Shown in pieces: positions 52,427 through 60,443 of a DNA stretch of 64,000 nt (position 1 is the stretch's first letter; every line of letters begins with the position of its first letter). The stretch is from NCBI GenBank assembly GCA_965199935.1, contig CBDATD010000001.1, positions 434,001-498,000 of the forward strand, written 5' to 3'. This DNA comes from JAPPLG01 sp965199935. GTDB taxonomy: Bacteria; Bdellovibrionota; Bdellovibrionia; Bdellovibrionales; UBA1609. Below the pieces are notes generated by a model. That model was not told where the DNA came from and searched no databases. It saw only the letters and a list, made by a program, of their open reading frames with translations. The position numbers were made by a program, and so were the translations under genes.

Positions 52427-52722
52427 CTCCGAAGCTGCCAAGCGCAGGAGGCGAACACTCCAAAGCTGCCAAGCGCAGGAGGCGAACACTCCAAAGCTGT
52501 CAAGCGCAGGAGGCGAACACTCCGAAGCTGCCAAGCGCAGGAGGCGAACACTCCGAAGCTGCCAAGCGCAGGAGGCGAACACTCCGAAGCTGCCAAGCGC
52601 AGGAGGCGAACACTCCGAAGCTGCCAAGCGCAGGAGGCGAACACTCCGAAGCTGCCAAGCGCAGGAGGCGAACACTCCGAAGCTGCCAAGCGCAGGAGGC
52701 GAACACTCCGAAGCTGCCAAGC
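52427..52722. repeat. Tandem 31-bp repeat, about 9.5 copies, directly after nrdA
   Basis: Units CTCCGAAGCTGCCAAGCGCA plus GGAGGCGAACA repeat with exact 31-bp spacing (AGCGCAGG at 52441, 52472, 52503 and so on to 52689). The first two or three units carry small variants (CAAAGC, GCTGTC), the others are identical. Each unit can form a small GGAG/CTCC hairpin. 31 is not divisible by three and the unit has no stops in several frames, which creates false open frames of 100-126 codons on both strands. Confidence 0.95.
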
Positions 52723-53035
52723 AGAATTAGAGGCCGCCTTACAAATACGACTTATTCCTTACATGATTGGGGTCCTGCTTTCACAGGAATGACTTTTATG
52801 TGGAAGCGATGGCGGTTCATCAGCTGTCAAAACGAAAGAAGCAATTCTCCTCTTTTTAAAAAACTAAAAACACTTAGAGTTTTTTAGAAAACTGTCGAGT
52901 GTTAGTACAGAGCAAGGGAGTGAAAATTTTACACAGATCGTAGAATTTACTTGAAAAATACCTTCTTACAGCTATTACTGGGTAGAGATTTTTTTTGAAA
53001 TGAAAAACTGAACCCCGTAGAGATGAGGAAATAAT
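52723..53035. other. 313-base gap with a REP-like hairpin
   Basis: No gene is supported. At 52773-52788 TCCTG and CAGGA pair around CTTTCA, followed by AATGAC: this is a variant of the widespread dispersed motif whose usual form has CCCGC/GCGGG arms. A second AT-rich hairpin CTAAAAAC/GTTTTTTAG lies at 52864-52887; it lacks a T-run in the plus direction. The start of the next gene has a GAGGAAA ribosome site. Confidence 0.5.
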
Positions 53036-54190
53036 ATGAATAAAATCCATGCGATTATTTTTTCTTTATCATTGTCCACATCTTTTTCCTATGGCGCGGG
53101 CCTTTGCGAACAACAGTTTTCTGTTCAAAACCCTGGAATAGACTTAGAGGAAAAAGCGAAAGCATCAGGATACACAGAACCAGTGTTTTATGAGGGGTTG
53201 AATGGGATTCACTCATTGATAGAGTTGGGAAAAAACTTAAGAAGCCGCTCGATAGATCCGAAAACAACACATATTGAAGATTTGGAGCCTTTTATCCCTC
53301 TGCACATCCATCATATTCAAAAAGGACTTATAGCCTCTAACCAACTCGGGAAACTGACTGCTTTAGAAAAATTTAGAAAAGAAGCTGAAATTCGAATGAG
53401 AGACAAACAAGTCACTCTTTACTGGTGGCAGTTGTTTAACATAAGATTGTCAGCTTTTGCCACTCCATTTTATCACATCCCTCCTGAATGGATGTTTTTA
53501 CAAAAATACAGAACCCACAATGAGCTTGTAGATTATATTGATCGTGAAGTAAAAGGAAACAGGTCACAGGCTAGTGCTGTAAAAAAAACTCTTGACTTGT
53601 TTCCGAAAACGATAGTCCTTCCCACATCTTCCGACCTTGGAATATTGGCATTAAATCAAGTGCCAAAAAGCTCTCAGAGAGTTGTTCCTGTTGGACTGTT
53701 CAATCAAACAACACTAATAGAAGGTGAATATATACATCCTATCTCAGCTCATCTTCATGACTATGATCACATAGATATTTTTCATTACGGCACTCCTCTC
53801 TTTCCAGAAAACCCGGAGTTCCACAAAAAAGTGATTCAAAAAATGGAAAATCTTCCTCCAGAGGAAAGAAAAAAAGCAGAAGTGGTGTATTTTATCCTTA
53901 CGCATGAATTTTATCAAAATGAACGCCCTGCAATAGGTCAAATTACAAACCCCAAGAAACTCCTAAAAGTCATACAATTTTCCGAATCCGATGCTAACGT
54001 TGTCTCACAACACGTTTTTTCCAGCACTCAATTACTCAACACTTTAAATGAAAGCGGTGAGGATATTTACCTTTCAGATTTTGTGCCGGATACAGAAGTA
54101 GAAATTCTTAATCACAGATACAAACTCCTGCTGGAAGAAGTTGTAAATGTCTTCTCTCAAACAGCCCGCACAGCTCTTGAAATGAATTGA
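53036..54190 (+). CDS. Exported protein of unknown function, coupled to murB
   Basis: I do not recognise this 384-residue protein. It has a signal peptide (about 1-20, ending SYGA) and one early Cys. Notable motifs are HPISAHLHDYDHIDIFH (about 237-253), dense in His and Asp, and VVYFILTHEFYQNE (about 283-296), which together could form a metal site. LEPFIPLHIHHIQKG is another His cluster. It has no membrane segment after the signal. Its stop is 2 bases before the murB ATG, so it is translated with murB and ddl; a periplasmic role near wall synthesis is a guess from context only. Confidence 0.65.
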   Translation: MNKIHAIIFSLSLSTSFSYGAGLCEQQFSVQNPGIDLEEKAKASGYTEPVFYEGLNGIHSLIELGKNLRSRSIDPKTTHIEDLEPFIPLHIHHIQKGLIASNQLGKLTALEKFRKEAEIRMRDKQVTLYWWQLFNIRLSAFATPFYHIPPEWMFLQKYRTHNELVDYIDREVKGNRSQASAVKKTLDLFPKTIVLPTSSDLGILALNQVPKSSQRVVPVGLFNQTTLIEGEYIHPISAHLHDYDHIDIFHYGTPLFPENPEFHKKVIQKMENLPPEERKKAEVVYFILTHEFYQNERPAIGQITNPKKLLKVIQFSESDANVVSQHVFSSTQLLNTLNESGEDIYLSDFVPDTEVEILNHRYKLLLEEVVNVFSQTARTALEMN

Positions 54191-54192
54191 TA

Positions 54193-55089
54193 ATGGAAAT
54201 TCAAACACAAGCGCCTTTAAAACAATTTACCGGCTGGAAAGCAGGAGGGTCCGCTGAATATTTTTTCGCTCCTAAAAATTTAAAAGAATTAAAACAAAGC
54301 TGTCTTTGGAGTAAAGAGAGAAAAATTCCTATAACTGTTTTAAGCGGCGGCACGAACAGCTTGATCAGCGATCAAGGAGTGAGAGGGCTTGTGATTCATC
54401 TCAGGCATTTGAATACTATCAAAGTAAATAAGGATAAAAATTACGTTTGTATATCCGCTTTATCAGGCGCTCCTAAATCTCAAATTTTTAAGATTTTTTC
54501 TGAGTTGAAATTGGCGCCATCTTTATTTCTGTGCGGTTTACCCGGAGATGTTGGAGGAGGAGTGGTCATGAACGCGGGGGTCAGCTATGATGTGCATCCC
54601 CGCGAATTTTCTCAAATCATTGAATTTATTGAAGTTCTGCCTTTTGACAGCAGTGCTTTAAAAACTTTTAAAAAGGAAGACCTGAAATGGAGCTATAGAT
54701 CCTGTACAGGGTGGCAGGAGGGGATGATCTATCAAGTTCATTTTAAATGGCCCAATAAAACTCTGAGAGATTTTCATCAACAATTGCGTCAAATTAACCG
54801 CAAAAGATTAACTGCTCAGCCTCTCAACCACCCTAGCTGCGGATCTGTTTTTAAAAATCCGCCTGGCGGTAAAGCCGGTAAACTGATTGAAGATTCTGGG
54901 TTAAAGGGCTTTCGGATAGGCGGTGCTGAAATTTCACAAAAACATGCTAATTTTATTATCAACAAAGGCTCTGCCACAGCTCTTGATATTCATCAGATTA
55001 TTTGCCATGTTCAAAAGACGATTAAAAATAGATTTAATATTCAGTTGGAGCCTGAAGTACACTATCTCGGTGAGTGGAGCAATTTATGA
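54193..55089 (+). CDS. murB: UDP-N-acetylenolpyruvoylglucosamine reductase
   Basis: FAD enzyme that completes UDP-MurNAc in the cytoplasm. ATG 54193 is preferred over TTG 54187. The 298 residues show FTGWKAGGSAEYFF, ITVLSGGTNSLISD (FAD binding), GLPGDVGGGVVMNAGVSYD, the YR in WSYRSCTG, the active Ser in HPSCGSVFKNP near residue 218 and the Glu in QLEPEVHYLG at the end. This is the type I-like form of about 300 residues. It overlaps ddl by 4 bases. Confidence 0.97.
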   Translation: MEIQTQAPLKQFTGWKAGGSAEYFFAPKNLKELKQSCLWSKERKIPITVLSGGTNSLISDQGVRGLVIHLRHLNTIKVNKDKNYVCISALSGAPKSQIFKIFSELKLAPSLFLCGLPGDVGGGVVMNAGVSYDVHPREFSQIIEFIEVLPFDSSALKTFKKEDLKWSYRSCTGWQEGMIYQVHFKWPNKTLRDFHQQLRQINRKRLTAQPLNHPSCGSVFKNPPGGKAGKLIEDSGLKGFRIGGAEISQKHANFIINKGSATALDIHQIICHVQKTIKNRFNIQLEPEVHYLGEWSNL

Positions 55090-56003
55090 ATTTTTCAAAC
55101 AAAAAAATAGCTCTTATCAAAGGAGGCTTTGGCGTTGAAAAAGACATTTCTTTGATCACAGGCCACAGCGCAGCTCAAGCTTTCACTCGATTAAAATTAT
55201 CTTTTAAAGAATTTGCCGCTGACGAAAATTTATTTGAAAAATTGAAAACATACCGGCCTGATGCGGCTTTTTTGGCAGTCCACGGCCCTTATGGAGAAGA
55301 CGGCGTCCTGCAGGGAATCTTAGAATACTTGAAAATCCCTTATACAGGCTGCGGTGTTTTATTGAGTGCTTTATGCATGGACAAAATCTTATTTAAAAAA
55401 TGGCTTTCTCTTCAAAAAATTCCAACCCCTGCTTTTACTCATCTGTCGTCAGAGGGAAAAGCTTTAGACCGCCCCCCATTTTTTCCTTGTGTGGTGAAGC
55501 CCTGCCGCTCCGGCTCCAGCATTGGCGTGCATATTTGCAAATCGAAAAAGGATTGGAAAAACGCTGTCACAAATGCTTTCACCATAGATTCAAATATATT
55601 GGTAGAGCAGTATATTGAAGGGGTTGAAACAGCTGTCCCTATTTTGAATGAAAAAATTTTAACTCCTGTTGAAATTCAACCGGCCTTTGGACATTTTTAC
55701 GATTTCAAAAGAAAGTATGAAAAAAATCAAACTCAATATTTCACCCCCCCGCGCCTCAAAGAAAATACCATCAGCCAACTGAAAGAAATTACAAGTCAAA
55801 TTCAAAAATTATTTCAAATAAAATCTTACGGCCGTGCTGATTTTATTATAGACAGAGCAGAAAATATTTATGTTTTGGAGTTTAACACTCTGCCGGGGCT
55901 GACCCCTTTGTCCCTTTTGCCGAAATCTGCCGAACACGAGGGTATCTCTTATGACGAAGTAATTTTAAAAATTCTTGAATCCGCCGGCCTTGATTACCCT
56001 TAA
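55086..56003 (+). CDS. ddl: D-alanine--D-alanine ligase
   Basis: ATP-grasp ligase that makes the D-Ala-D-Ala dipeptide. The ATG at 55086 (ATGA overlap with murB) has GGAG 6 bases upstream and is better than the GTG at 55074. The 305 residues include KGGFGVEKDISLITGHSA, HGPYGEDGVLQGILE, KPCRSGSSIGVHI, VEQYIEGVETAV, SYGRADFIID and EFNTLPGLTPLSLLPK. Catalytic Glu, Ser and Tyr/Arg positions look intact. The usual linkage murB-ddl is kept, but ftsQAZ is elsewhere. Confidence 0.97.
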   Translation: MNFSNKKIALIKGGFGVEKDISLITGHSAAQAFTRLKLSFKEFAADENLFEKLKTYRPDAAFLAVHGPYGEDGVLQGILEYLKIPYTGCGVLLSALCMDKILFKKWLSLQKIPTPAFTHLSSEGKALDRPPFFPCVVKPCRSGSSIGVHICKSKKDWKNAVTNAFTIDSNILVEQYIEGVETAVPILNEKILTPVEIQPAFGHFYDFKRKYEKNQTQYFTPPRLKENTISQLKEITSQIQKLFQIKSYGRADFIIDRAENIYVLEFNTLPGLTPLSLLPKSAEHEGISYDEVILKILESAGLDYP

Positions 56004-56043
56004 ACTGCCCCGCCAAAAATAATTACTATAGAGTTATAGTATT

Positions 56044-57255
56044 ATGTATGAAGTACAAAAAAATAACAATTATGATTTTAAAGGAGAAAATTATTCTACG
56101 CATTTCCCCAATCTTCACAGGTACCCCGCCTCCATGCTGCCTCAAATCGGAATTGAACTTTTTAAAGAGCTTAAAATCAATAAAACCCGCTTGCTAGATC
56201 CTTATTGCGGTACAGGCTCCTCTGTACTAGCAGGAATTTTTTCCGGCTTTTCAGAATTCCACGGTTTTGACATCAATCCTTTAGCTGTTCTTATTGCTCA
56301 AGCAAGATATACAAAACTAAATATGAAAAAACTTTTCAACTATAGAAGAAACTTAGAATACGCTGTTTATTATGAAGAAGAAAACATACCGCCCCCTCCT
56401 GTTGTAAATATTGATTTTTGGTTTTCTAAGAGAGTCATTAAAGATTTGTCTGTAGTTAGAAATTCCATATTGGAAGAGATTAGTTCTAAAAAATACCAAG
56501 CCTTATTTTGGCTGGCTTTTTCTGAAACTGTTCGTTTTGTTTCATACACAAGAAACAGTGAATTTAAACTGTACAGAATGACAGAAGAAAAAAGAAAGTC
56601 TTTTTACCCTGATGTATTTGAGTTGTATTTTAAACACTTAGATAAGATTTTAGAAGCTTACACGAAAATTTATCTGCCTTTATTGAAAAATCAAAACTTT
56701 CAATTTTACAATAGAGAATTTACGTACAAGAAAGAAAAATATGATGCTGTACTCACCAGCCCTCCTTATGGAGACAGCAGGACAACAGTGGCTTACGGCC
56801 AATTTTCTGCTCTTTCCAATGAGTGGATGGGTTTTTCTCATTCTAGACAAATTGATTCTATTCTTATGGGGGGAAAAAAGGTTAAAAATTTATACAACAA
56901 GGGGGTTCTCTCTGCATTCATAAAGAAAATCAGCAAAACTGATCTTAAAAGAGCTTTGGAAGTTTCTTCTTTTTATATGGATTTAGAAAAATCCATAAAA
57001 GAAGTTTCCAAAGCAACAGCTTATAGAGGTTTTGCTGTCTATGTTGTTGGAAATAGAACAGTCAAGAATGTGACTCTTCCCACAGATCAATTTATCGCAG
57101 AACAATTTGAAAAAAACAGTTTCCGGCATATTTTGACTTACGAGAGGTCTATTTCTTCAAAAGTAATGCCCTCTCAAAACTCTCCAACCAACATTGCTGG
57201 AAACAAAGTAAATACAATGCATAAAGAATACATTATTGTCTGCCAAAAACTATGA
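56044..57255 (+). CDS. Site-specific DNA methyltransferase without adjacent nuclease
   Basis: SAM-dependent DNA methyltransferase of 403 residues, probably cytosine-N4 or adenine-N6. SAM motif I is LLDPYCGTGSSVLAG near residue 55, followed by FHGFDINPLAV; catalytic motif IV is AVLTSPPYGDS near residue 237. The TSPPY form is typical for N4-cytosine enzymes. A long helical segment between them probably recognises the target. No nuclease gene is adjacent; ddl is 40 bases upstream and the downstream gene is convergent ctaA. It may be an orphan regulator or a remnant of an R-M system. Confidence 0.9.
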   Translation: MYEVQKNNNYDFKGENYSTHFPNLHRYPASMLPQIGIELFKELKINKTRLLDPYCGTGSSVLAGIFSGFSEFHGFDINPLAVLIAQARYTKLNMKKLFNYRRNLEYAVYYEEENIPPPPVVNIDFWFSKRVIKDLSVVRNSILEEISSKKYQALFWLAFSETVRFVSYTRNSEFKLYRMTEEKRKSFYPDVFELYFKHLDKILEAYTKIYLPLLKNQNFQFYNREFTYKKEKYDAVLTSPPYGDSRTTVAYGQFSALSNEWMGFSHSRQIDSILMGGKKVKNLYNKGVLSAFIKKISKTDLKRALEVSSFYMDLEKSIKEVSKATAYRGFAVYVVGNRTVKNVTLPTDQFIAEQFEKNSFRHILTYERSISSKVMPSQNSPTNIAGNKVNTMHKEYIIVCQKL

Positions 57256-57370
57256 TGTTTCAAATACAAACAAGGACAGTTCACACATACATTCACTGCC
57301 TGTCTTCTGATAAAATTAAATCGTGTCCTTTACAAACAAAGGAAATTAAGAAGAAAAGCGCTTAACTTTT

Positions 57371-58291
57371 TCACTTATAAAGAAAAATAAAAACCCAGAT
57401 CAAATAAGCAGTAAGTAAATGAATCATTCTCATAACAAGAGGCGAAAGCGTTAATAAAGTTATCGCTCCCGTTAAAATCCCTAAAAATAATAAACCTGTC
57501 AATAAAAGCCTGCTGTTGGAATAGACTAAATCCTGAACGCTGTATAAAATTGATTTTTGTTTTTTAAAAAAACTTTTTAGAGGAAAAAAATCCTTTTTTT
57601 CAAAATTCCAAAGAAGATAAAGCAAAACAGCTCCTGCAATGAGAACAGCCGCCGCTGGATGCCACAAGCGAAACTGAACAATCCAAGGAGAGTGTTCATC
57701 AAAATCCATCAACCACCCTTCTTTTAAAGAGGAAGAAGGAAATAATGTATTGGACAAAGAAGCTGTGGAGCCTGTGAAAGCAATCAAAAGATAGAAGCCG
57801 GCTAAGGAAGTTATTTTTTTAAAAGGAATGGATACAGATCCTACAGCATATCTAAGGCACAGCACGATGGAAGCTGTTAAAAATAAACTATTCAACAAGT
57901 GGGCATTCAAAATAAAAAGCCTAAGCCCTGAGGTATTTTGGCCTGTCAGGCCCTTTAAAACCAAAAAAGCTCCAATAAGGGCCTCACTAATTGTAAAAAT
58001 AAGAGCTGTTGATGACCAAAATCTAATTTTATGATTTTTAGGAAAATATTTAAAACTTAAAAATGCAAGAAACAAAATATAAAGTCCAAAGACAGAGGAG
58101 CTTGCCCGGTGCAGCCATTCAATCCACGTTTTTGACGAATCACTTTCAGGAATCCATTCATCATGACACAAAGGCCAGTTCATTCCGCATCCATCACCAG
58201 AATGTGAGAAGCGAACCCAAGCCCCCCATAAAATAACAAACAAAGCTAAAAACAATGCGGTTAAACAAAAAATATGGAAATATTTTTTCAT
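57371..58291 (-). CDS. ctaA: Heme A synthase (CtaA/COX15)
   Basis: Polytopic inner-membrane enzyme that oxidises heme O to heme A for cytochrome c oxidase. The 306 residues have eight hydrophobic segments. Motifs: WVRFSHSGDGCGMNWPLCHDEWIP with paired Cys in the first loop, and heme-ligand His residues in IEWLHRASSSVFGLY, NAHLLNSLF, LWHPAAAVL and MRMIHLLTAYL. Length is normal. It follows lpdA by 9 bases. Its presence implies aa3-type aerobic respiration. Confidence 0.93.
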   Translation of the reverse strand: MKKYFHIFCLTALFLALFVILWGAWVRFSHSGDGCGMNWPLCHDEWIPESDSSKTWIEWLHRASSSVFGLYILFLAFLSFKYFPKNHKIRFWSSTALIFTISEALIGAFLVLKGLTGQNTSGLRLFILNAHLLNSLFLTASIVLCLRYAVGSVSIPFKKITSLAGFYLLIAFTGSTASLSNTLFPSSSLKEGWLMDFDEHSPWIVQFRLWHPAAAVLIAGAVLLYLLWNFEKKDFFPLKSFFKKQKSILYSVQDLVYSNSRLLLTGLLFLGILTGAITLLTLSPLVMRMIHLLTAYLIWVFIFLYK

Positions 58292-58300
58292 ACCTGTTTT

Positions 58301-59680
58301 TTACATTTGCCGAGCGGCTGAGTTCACACTCAAAGCGGCCTCCCTCACTACTTCAGAGAGAGTTGGATGGGCGTGAAAACTTTTGGCAATATCTTCGCTG
58401 TTGGCGCTAAACTCCATAGCTATGACTGCCTCTGCAATCATGTCCGAGGCCCTCGGCCCTATGATATGCACCCCTAAAACTTCATCTGTATTTTTATCAG
58501 AAATAATTTTCACAAAACCCTCTGTACAACCCAAAGCTTTGGCCCGGCCGTTTGCTGTGAAAGGAAAACGCCCCGTTTTTATATCTATTCCTTTTTTTTG
58601 TGCTTGTTCTTGAGTCAGCCCGACAGAAGCCACCTCAGGCCAAGTGTAAACAACAGAAGGCAGTGTTTTATAATTCACATGACCCTGTCCATTTGCAATA
58701 ATCTCCGCCGCCGCCACCCCCTCTTCTTCAGCCTTATGAGCCAGCATAGCTCCTCCGATCACGTCCCCAATGGCGTAAATAGAGGGAACTGATGTTTGAT
58801 ATTTAGAGTTGACAGGTATAAACCCTTGTTCATTCGTTTCAATGCCGCAGGTTTTTAGACCTAAATTTTCAGTGTATGGAATACGTCCAATGGAGACCAA
58901 AGCAATGTCGCTGACAAGTTTTTGATTTTTTTTATCTTGCTCAAAGACAATCTCTGCCTTTTTTCCTTTATCTTCAGCTTCAGTGACTTTTGAATTCAAA
59001 TAAAACTTCAGACCTTGCTCCTTTAAAACTTTTAAAAGAGCTTGAGAAATATCTTTATCTAAAGCCGGACATAAGCGTTCCGAAAATTCCACAACATGAA
59101 CATCCGCACCCAGCCTTTTCCACACAGACCCTAACTCTAAACCGATATATCCTCCTCCAACAACCACCATAGATTTCGGAGGTTTTGAAAGACTTAAGGC
59201 CTCTGTAGAAGAAATAATTGTCTTACTGAAAGGAGCAAAAGGCAAAGCCTTCGGTTTACTTCCAGCTGCAATCATAATATTTTTTGTTTGAATTGTTTTT
59301 GATTCACTGATTTTAACTTTATAGGGACTGATGATTTGAGCGTGTCCCTGAAACCTTTCAATTTTATTTTTCTTCATCAAGTAGTTTACACCGTTTGTCA
59401 GCTCTGAGACAATTTTATCTTTTCTTTTCATCATGTTGGGTAAATTCAAATGAACTTTTCCTACGTCCACACCGTGGTTTTTAATCTCATTATCCACAAA
59501 GTGGTAATGCTCGCTGGAATCCAATAAAGCTTTTGAAGGGATGCATCCCACATTCAAACAAGTTCCTCCTAAGACAGAATATTTTTCAACAATACCTGTT
59601 TTTAAACCCAGTTGAGCAGAGCGAATGGCTCCTGTGTAGCCTCCTGGTCCAGATCCAATCACGATTAAATCAAATTCCAT
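58301..59680 (-). CDS. lpdA: Dihydrolipoamide dehydrogenase (E3)
   Basis: FAD enzyme that reoxidises lipoyl groups of the 2-oxoacid dehydrogenase complexes. The 459 residues carry the FAD motif IGSGPGGYTGAI, the redox disulfide in GGTCLNVGCIPSK (residues about 38-50), the NAD motif VVVGGGYIGLELG and the C-terminal HAHPTLSE with the catalytic His. All are intact. It probably serves both SucAB and PDH. A good promoter lies upstream, and ctaA follows in the same unit. Confidence 0.97.
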   Translation of the reverse strand: MEFDLIVIGSGPGGYTGAIRSAQLGLKTGIVEKYSVLGGTCLNVGCIPSKALLDSSEHYHFVDNEIKNHGVDVGKVHLNLPNMMKRKDKIVSELTNGVNYLMKKNKIERFQGHAQIISPYKVKISESKTIQTKNIMIAAGSKPKALPFAPFSKTIISSTEALSLSKPPKSMVVVGGGYIGLELGSVWKRLGADVHVVEFSERLCPALDKDISQALLKVLKEQGLKFYLNSKVTEAEDKGKKAEIVFEQDKKNQKLVSDIALVSIGRIPYTENLGLKTCGIETNEQGFIPVNSKYQTSVPSIYAIGDVIGGAMLAHKAEEEGVAAAEIIANGQGHVNYKTLPSVVYTWPEVASVGLTQEQAQKKGIDIKTGRFPFTANGRAKALGCTEGFVKIISDKNTDEVLGVHIIGPRASDMIAEAVIAMEFSANSEDIAKSFHAHPTLSEVVREAALSVNSAARQM

Positions 59681-59757
59681 TTTTTCCTCTCTTTTTTTTA
59701 AATTGCCTGATCTTAAAATTGAAGCGTTTCGTCCATACTCTATAAAATTTCTGCCTC

Positions 59758-59787
59758 ATTATAAAGAAAAATTACGAATTTATGCAA
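59758..59787 (-). promoter_or_regulatory. Sigma70-like promoter of lpdA-ctaA
   Basis: TTGCAT (59787-59782), an 18-base spacer, and a perfect TATAAT (59763-59758) on the minus strand. The leader would be about 70 bases, with a GAGAGG ribosome site before the ATG. Confidence 0.65.
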
Positions 59788-59940
59788 TGATCCTCCTGCC
59801 GTGATTTATGACGTGAAATCACAGCAATTTTGCCGGCCCTTTCCAAAAAGCACCTCATCTTTTGCACGCACACCGCCCCACAACATCCGTCATCCTGCAA
59901 TACCAGCCGCCCCTGCTGTCGCAAGGGTCTATTTTCTCTA

Positions 59941-59969
59941 TTGTTATCAATGTAAACCTGTATTATACA
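59941..59969 (+). promoter_or_regulatory. Possible promoter of the small lipoprotein gene
   Basis: TTGTTA, a 17-base spacer and TATACA. The leader would be about 25 bases with AAGGTG before the ATG at 60001. Confidence 0.4.
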
Positions 59970-60000
59970 GCCGAGAACAAAAGAAGAAAAAAGGTGTAAA

Positions 60001-60390
60001 ATGTTAAAGTATTTAATAGGGGCGTTGTTTTTGTTTCAGGTGAGTTGTGCATCTATTGACAAAATTTACTCCTGTAAAACTGAATGTTTAAATAAAAAGA
60101 AAGAATTGTATAAAGACACTTACTGCCGGATTGGAATGACTCATAAATTAGAAAATCGCCTGGGGAAGTGGATAAGAGACTATAAAAAGAAAAATCACAC
60201 TGTGATAAAATATGAAATTATCGGCCTTTTTGAATCAAAACAAGATGCTCAAAAGCTTGAAACAAAAGAAGTCAAAGCTCAAAGCTGTGAGGGGCATCCG
60301 GGAGGAGACGGCCCTGAAAAGGCAAAATGGTTTGTTTATAAGCTGACAATTAAAAACTTAAGTGAAGCCGCAACAATCCCTAAAAACTAG
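60001..60390 (+). CDS. Small lipoprotein of unknown function
   Basis: A 129-residue protein with a lipoprotein signal ending FQVSC (Cys near 16) and AAGGTG 4-5 bases before the ATG. The mature part has four more Cys (YSCKTEC, YCRIG, QSCEGH), a basic helical middle and WFVYKLTIKNL near the end. No motif gives a function. It sits between the convergent sucB and divergent lpdA, in the middle of genes for one enzyme complex. Confidence 0.75.
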   Translation: MLKYLIGALFLFQVSCASIDKIYSCKTECLNKKKELYKDTYCRIGMTHKLENRLGKWIRDYKKKNHTVIKYEIIGLFESKQDAQKLETKEVKAQSCEGHPGGDGPEKAKWFVYKLTIKNLSEAATIPKN

Positions 60391-60443
60391 ATACCTGCGT
60401 TGATTCTCTCCAAGCTATAAGCTCAGAAAAAGTTGAATTAAAA

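Larger units (their letters stand above)
59681..60000. other. 320-base divergent promoter region, no gene
   Basis: Lies between lpdA (minus) and a small lipoprotein gene (plus). It contains one good minus-strand and one weaker plus-strand promoter, listed separately. The middle part (59820-59935) is richer in C and holds an open frame of 68 codons with no ribosome site; I do not regard it as a gene. Confidence 0.6.

Noticed and set aside
52427..52722. CRISPR array
   Set aside because: The 31-bp units follow each other directly with no spacers, and no cas gene is near. It is a plain tandem repeat.
52309..52792. Open frames of 68-126 codons on both strands over the 31-bp repeats
   Set aside because: They exist only because the unit has no stop codons in several frames; they have no ribosome site or protein character.
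52864..52887. Terminator for nrdA
   Set aside because: The AT-rich hairpin has no T-run on the plus strand and is over 400 bases from the nrdA stop.
59801..60007. Plus-strand frame of 68 codons upstream of the small lipoprotein gene
   Set aside because: It has no ribosome site, overlaps the predicted promoters, and its composition is not protein-like.
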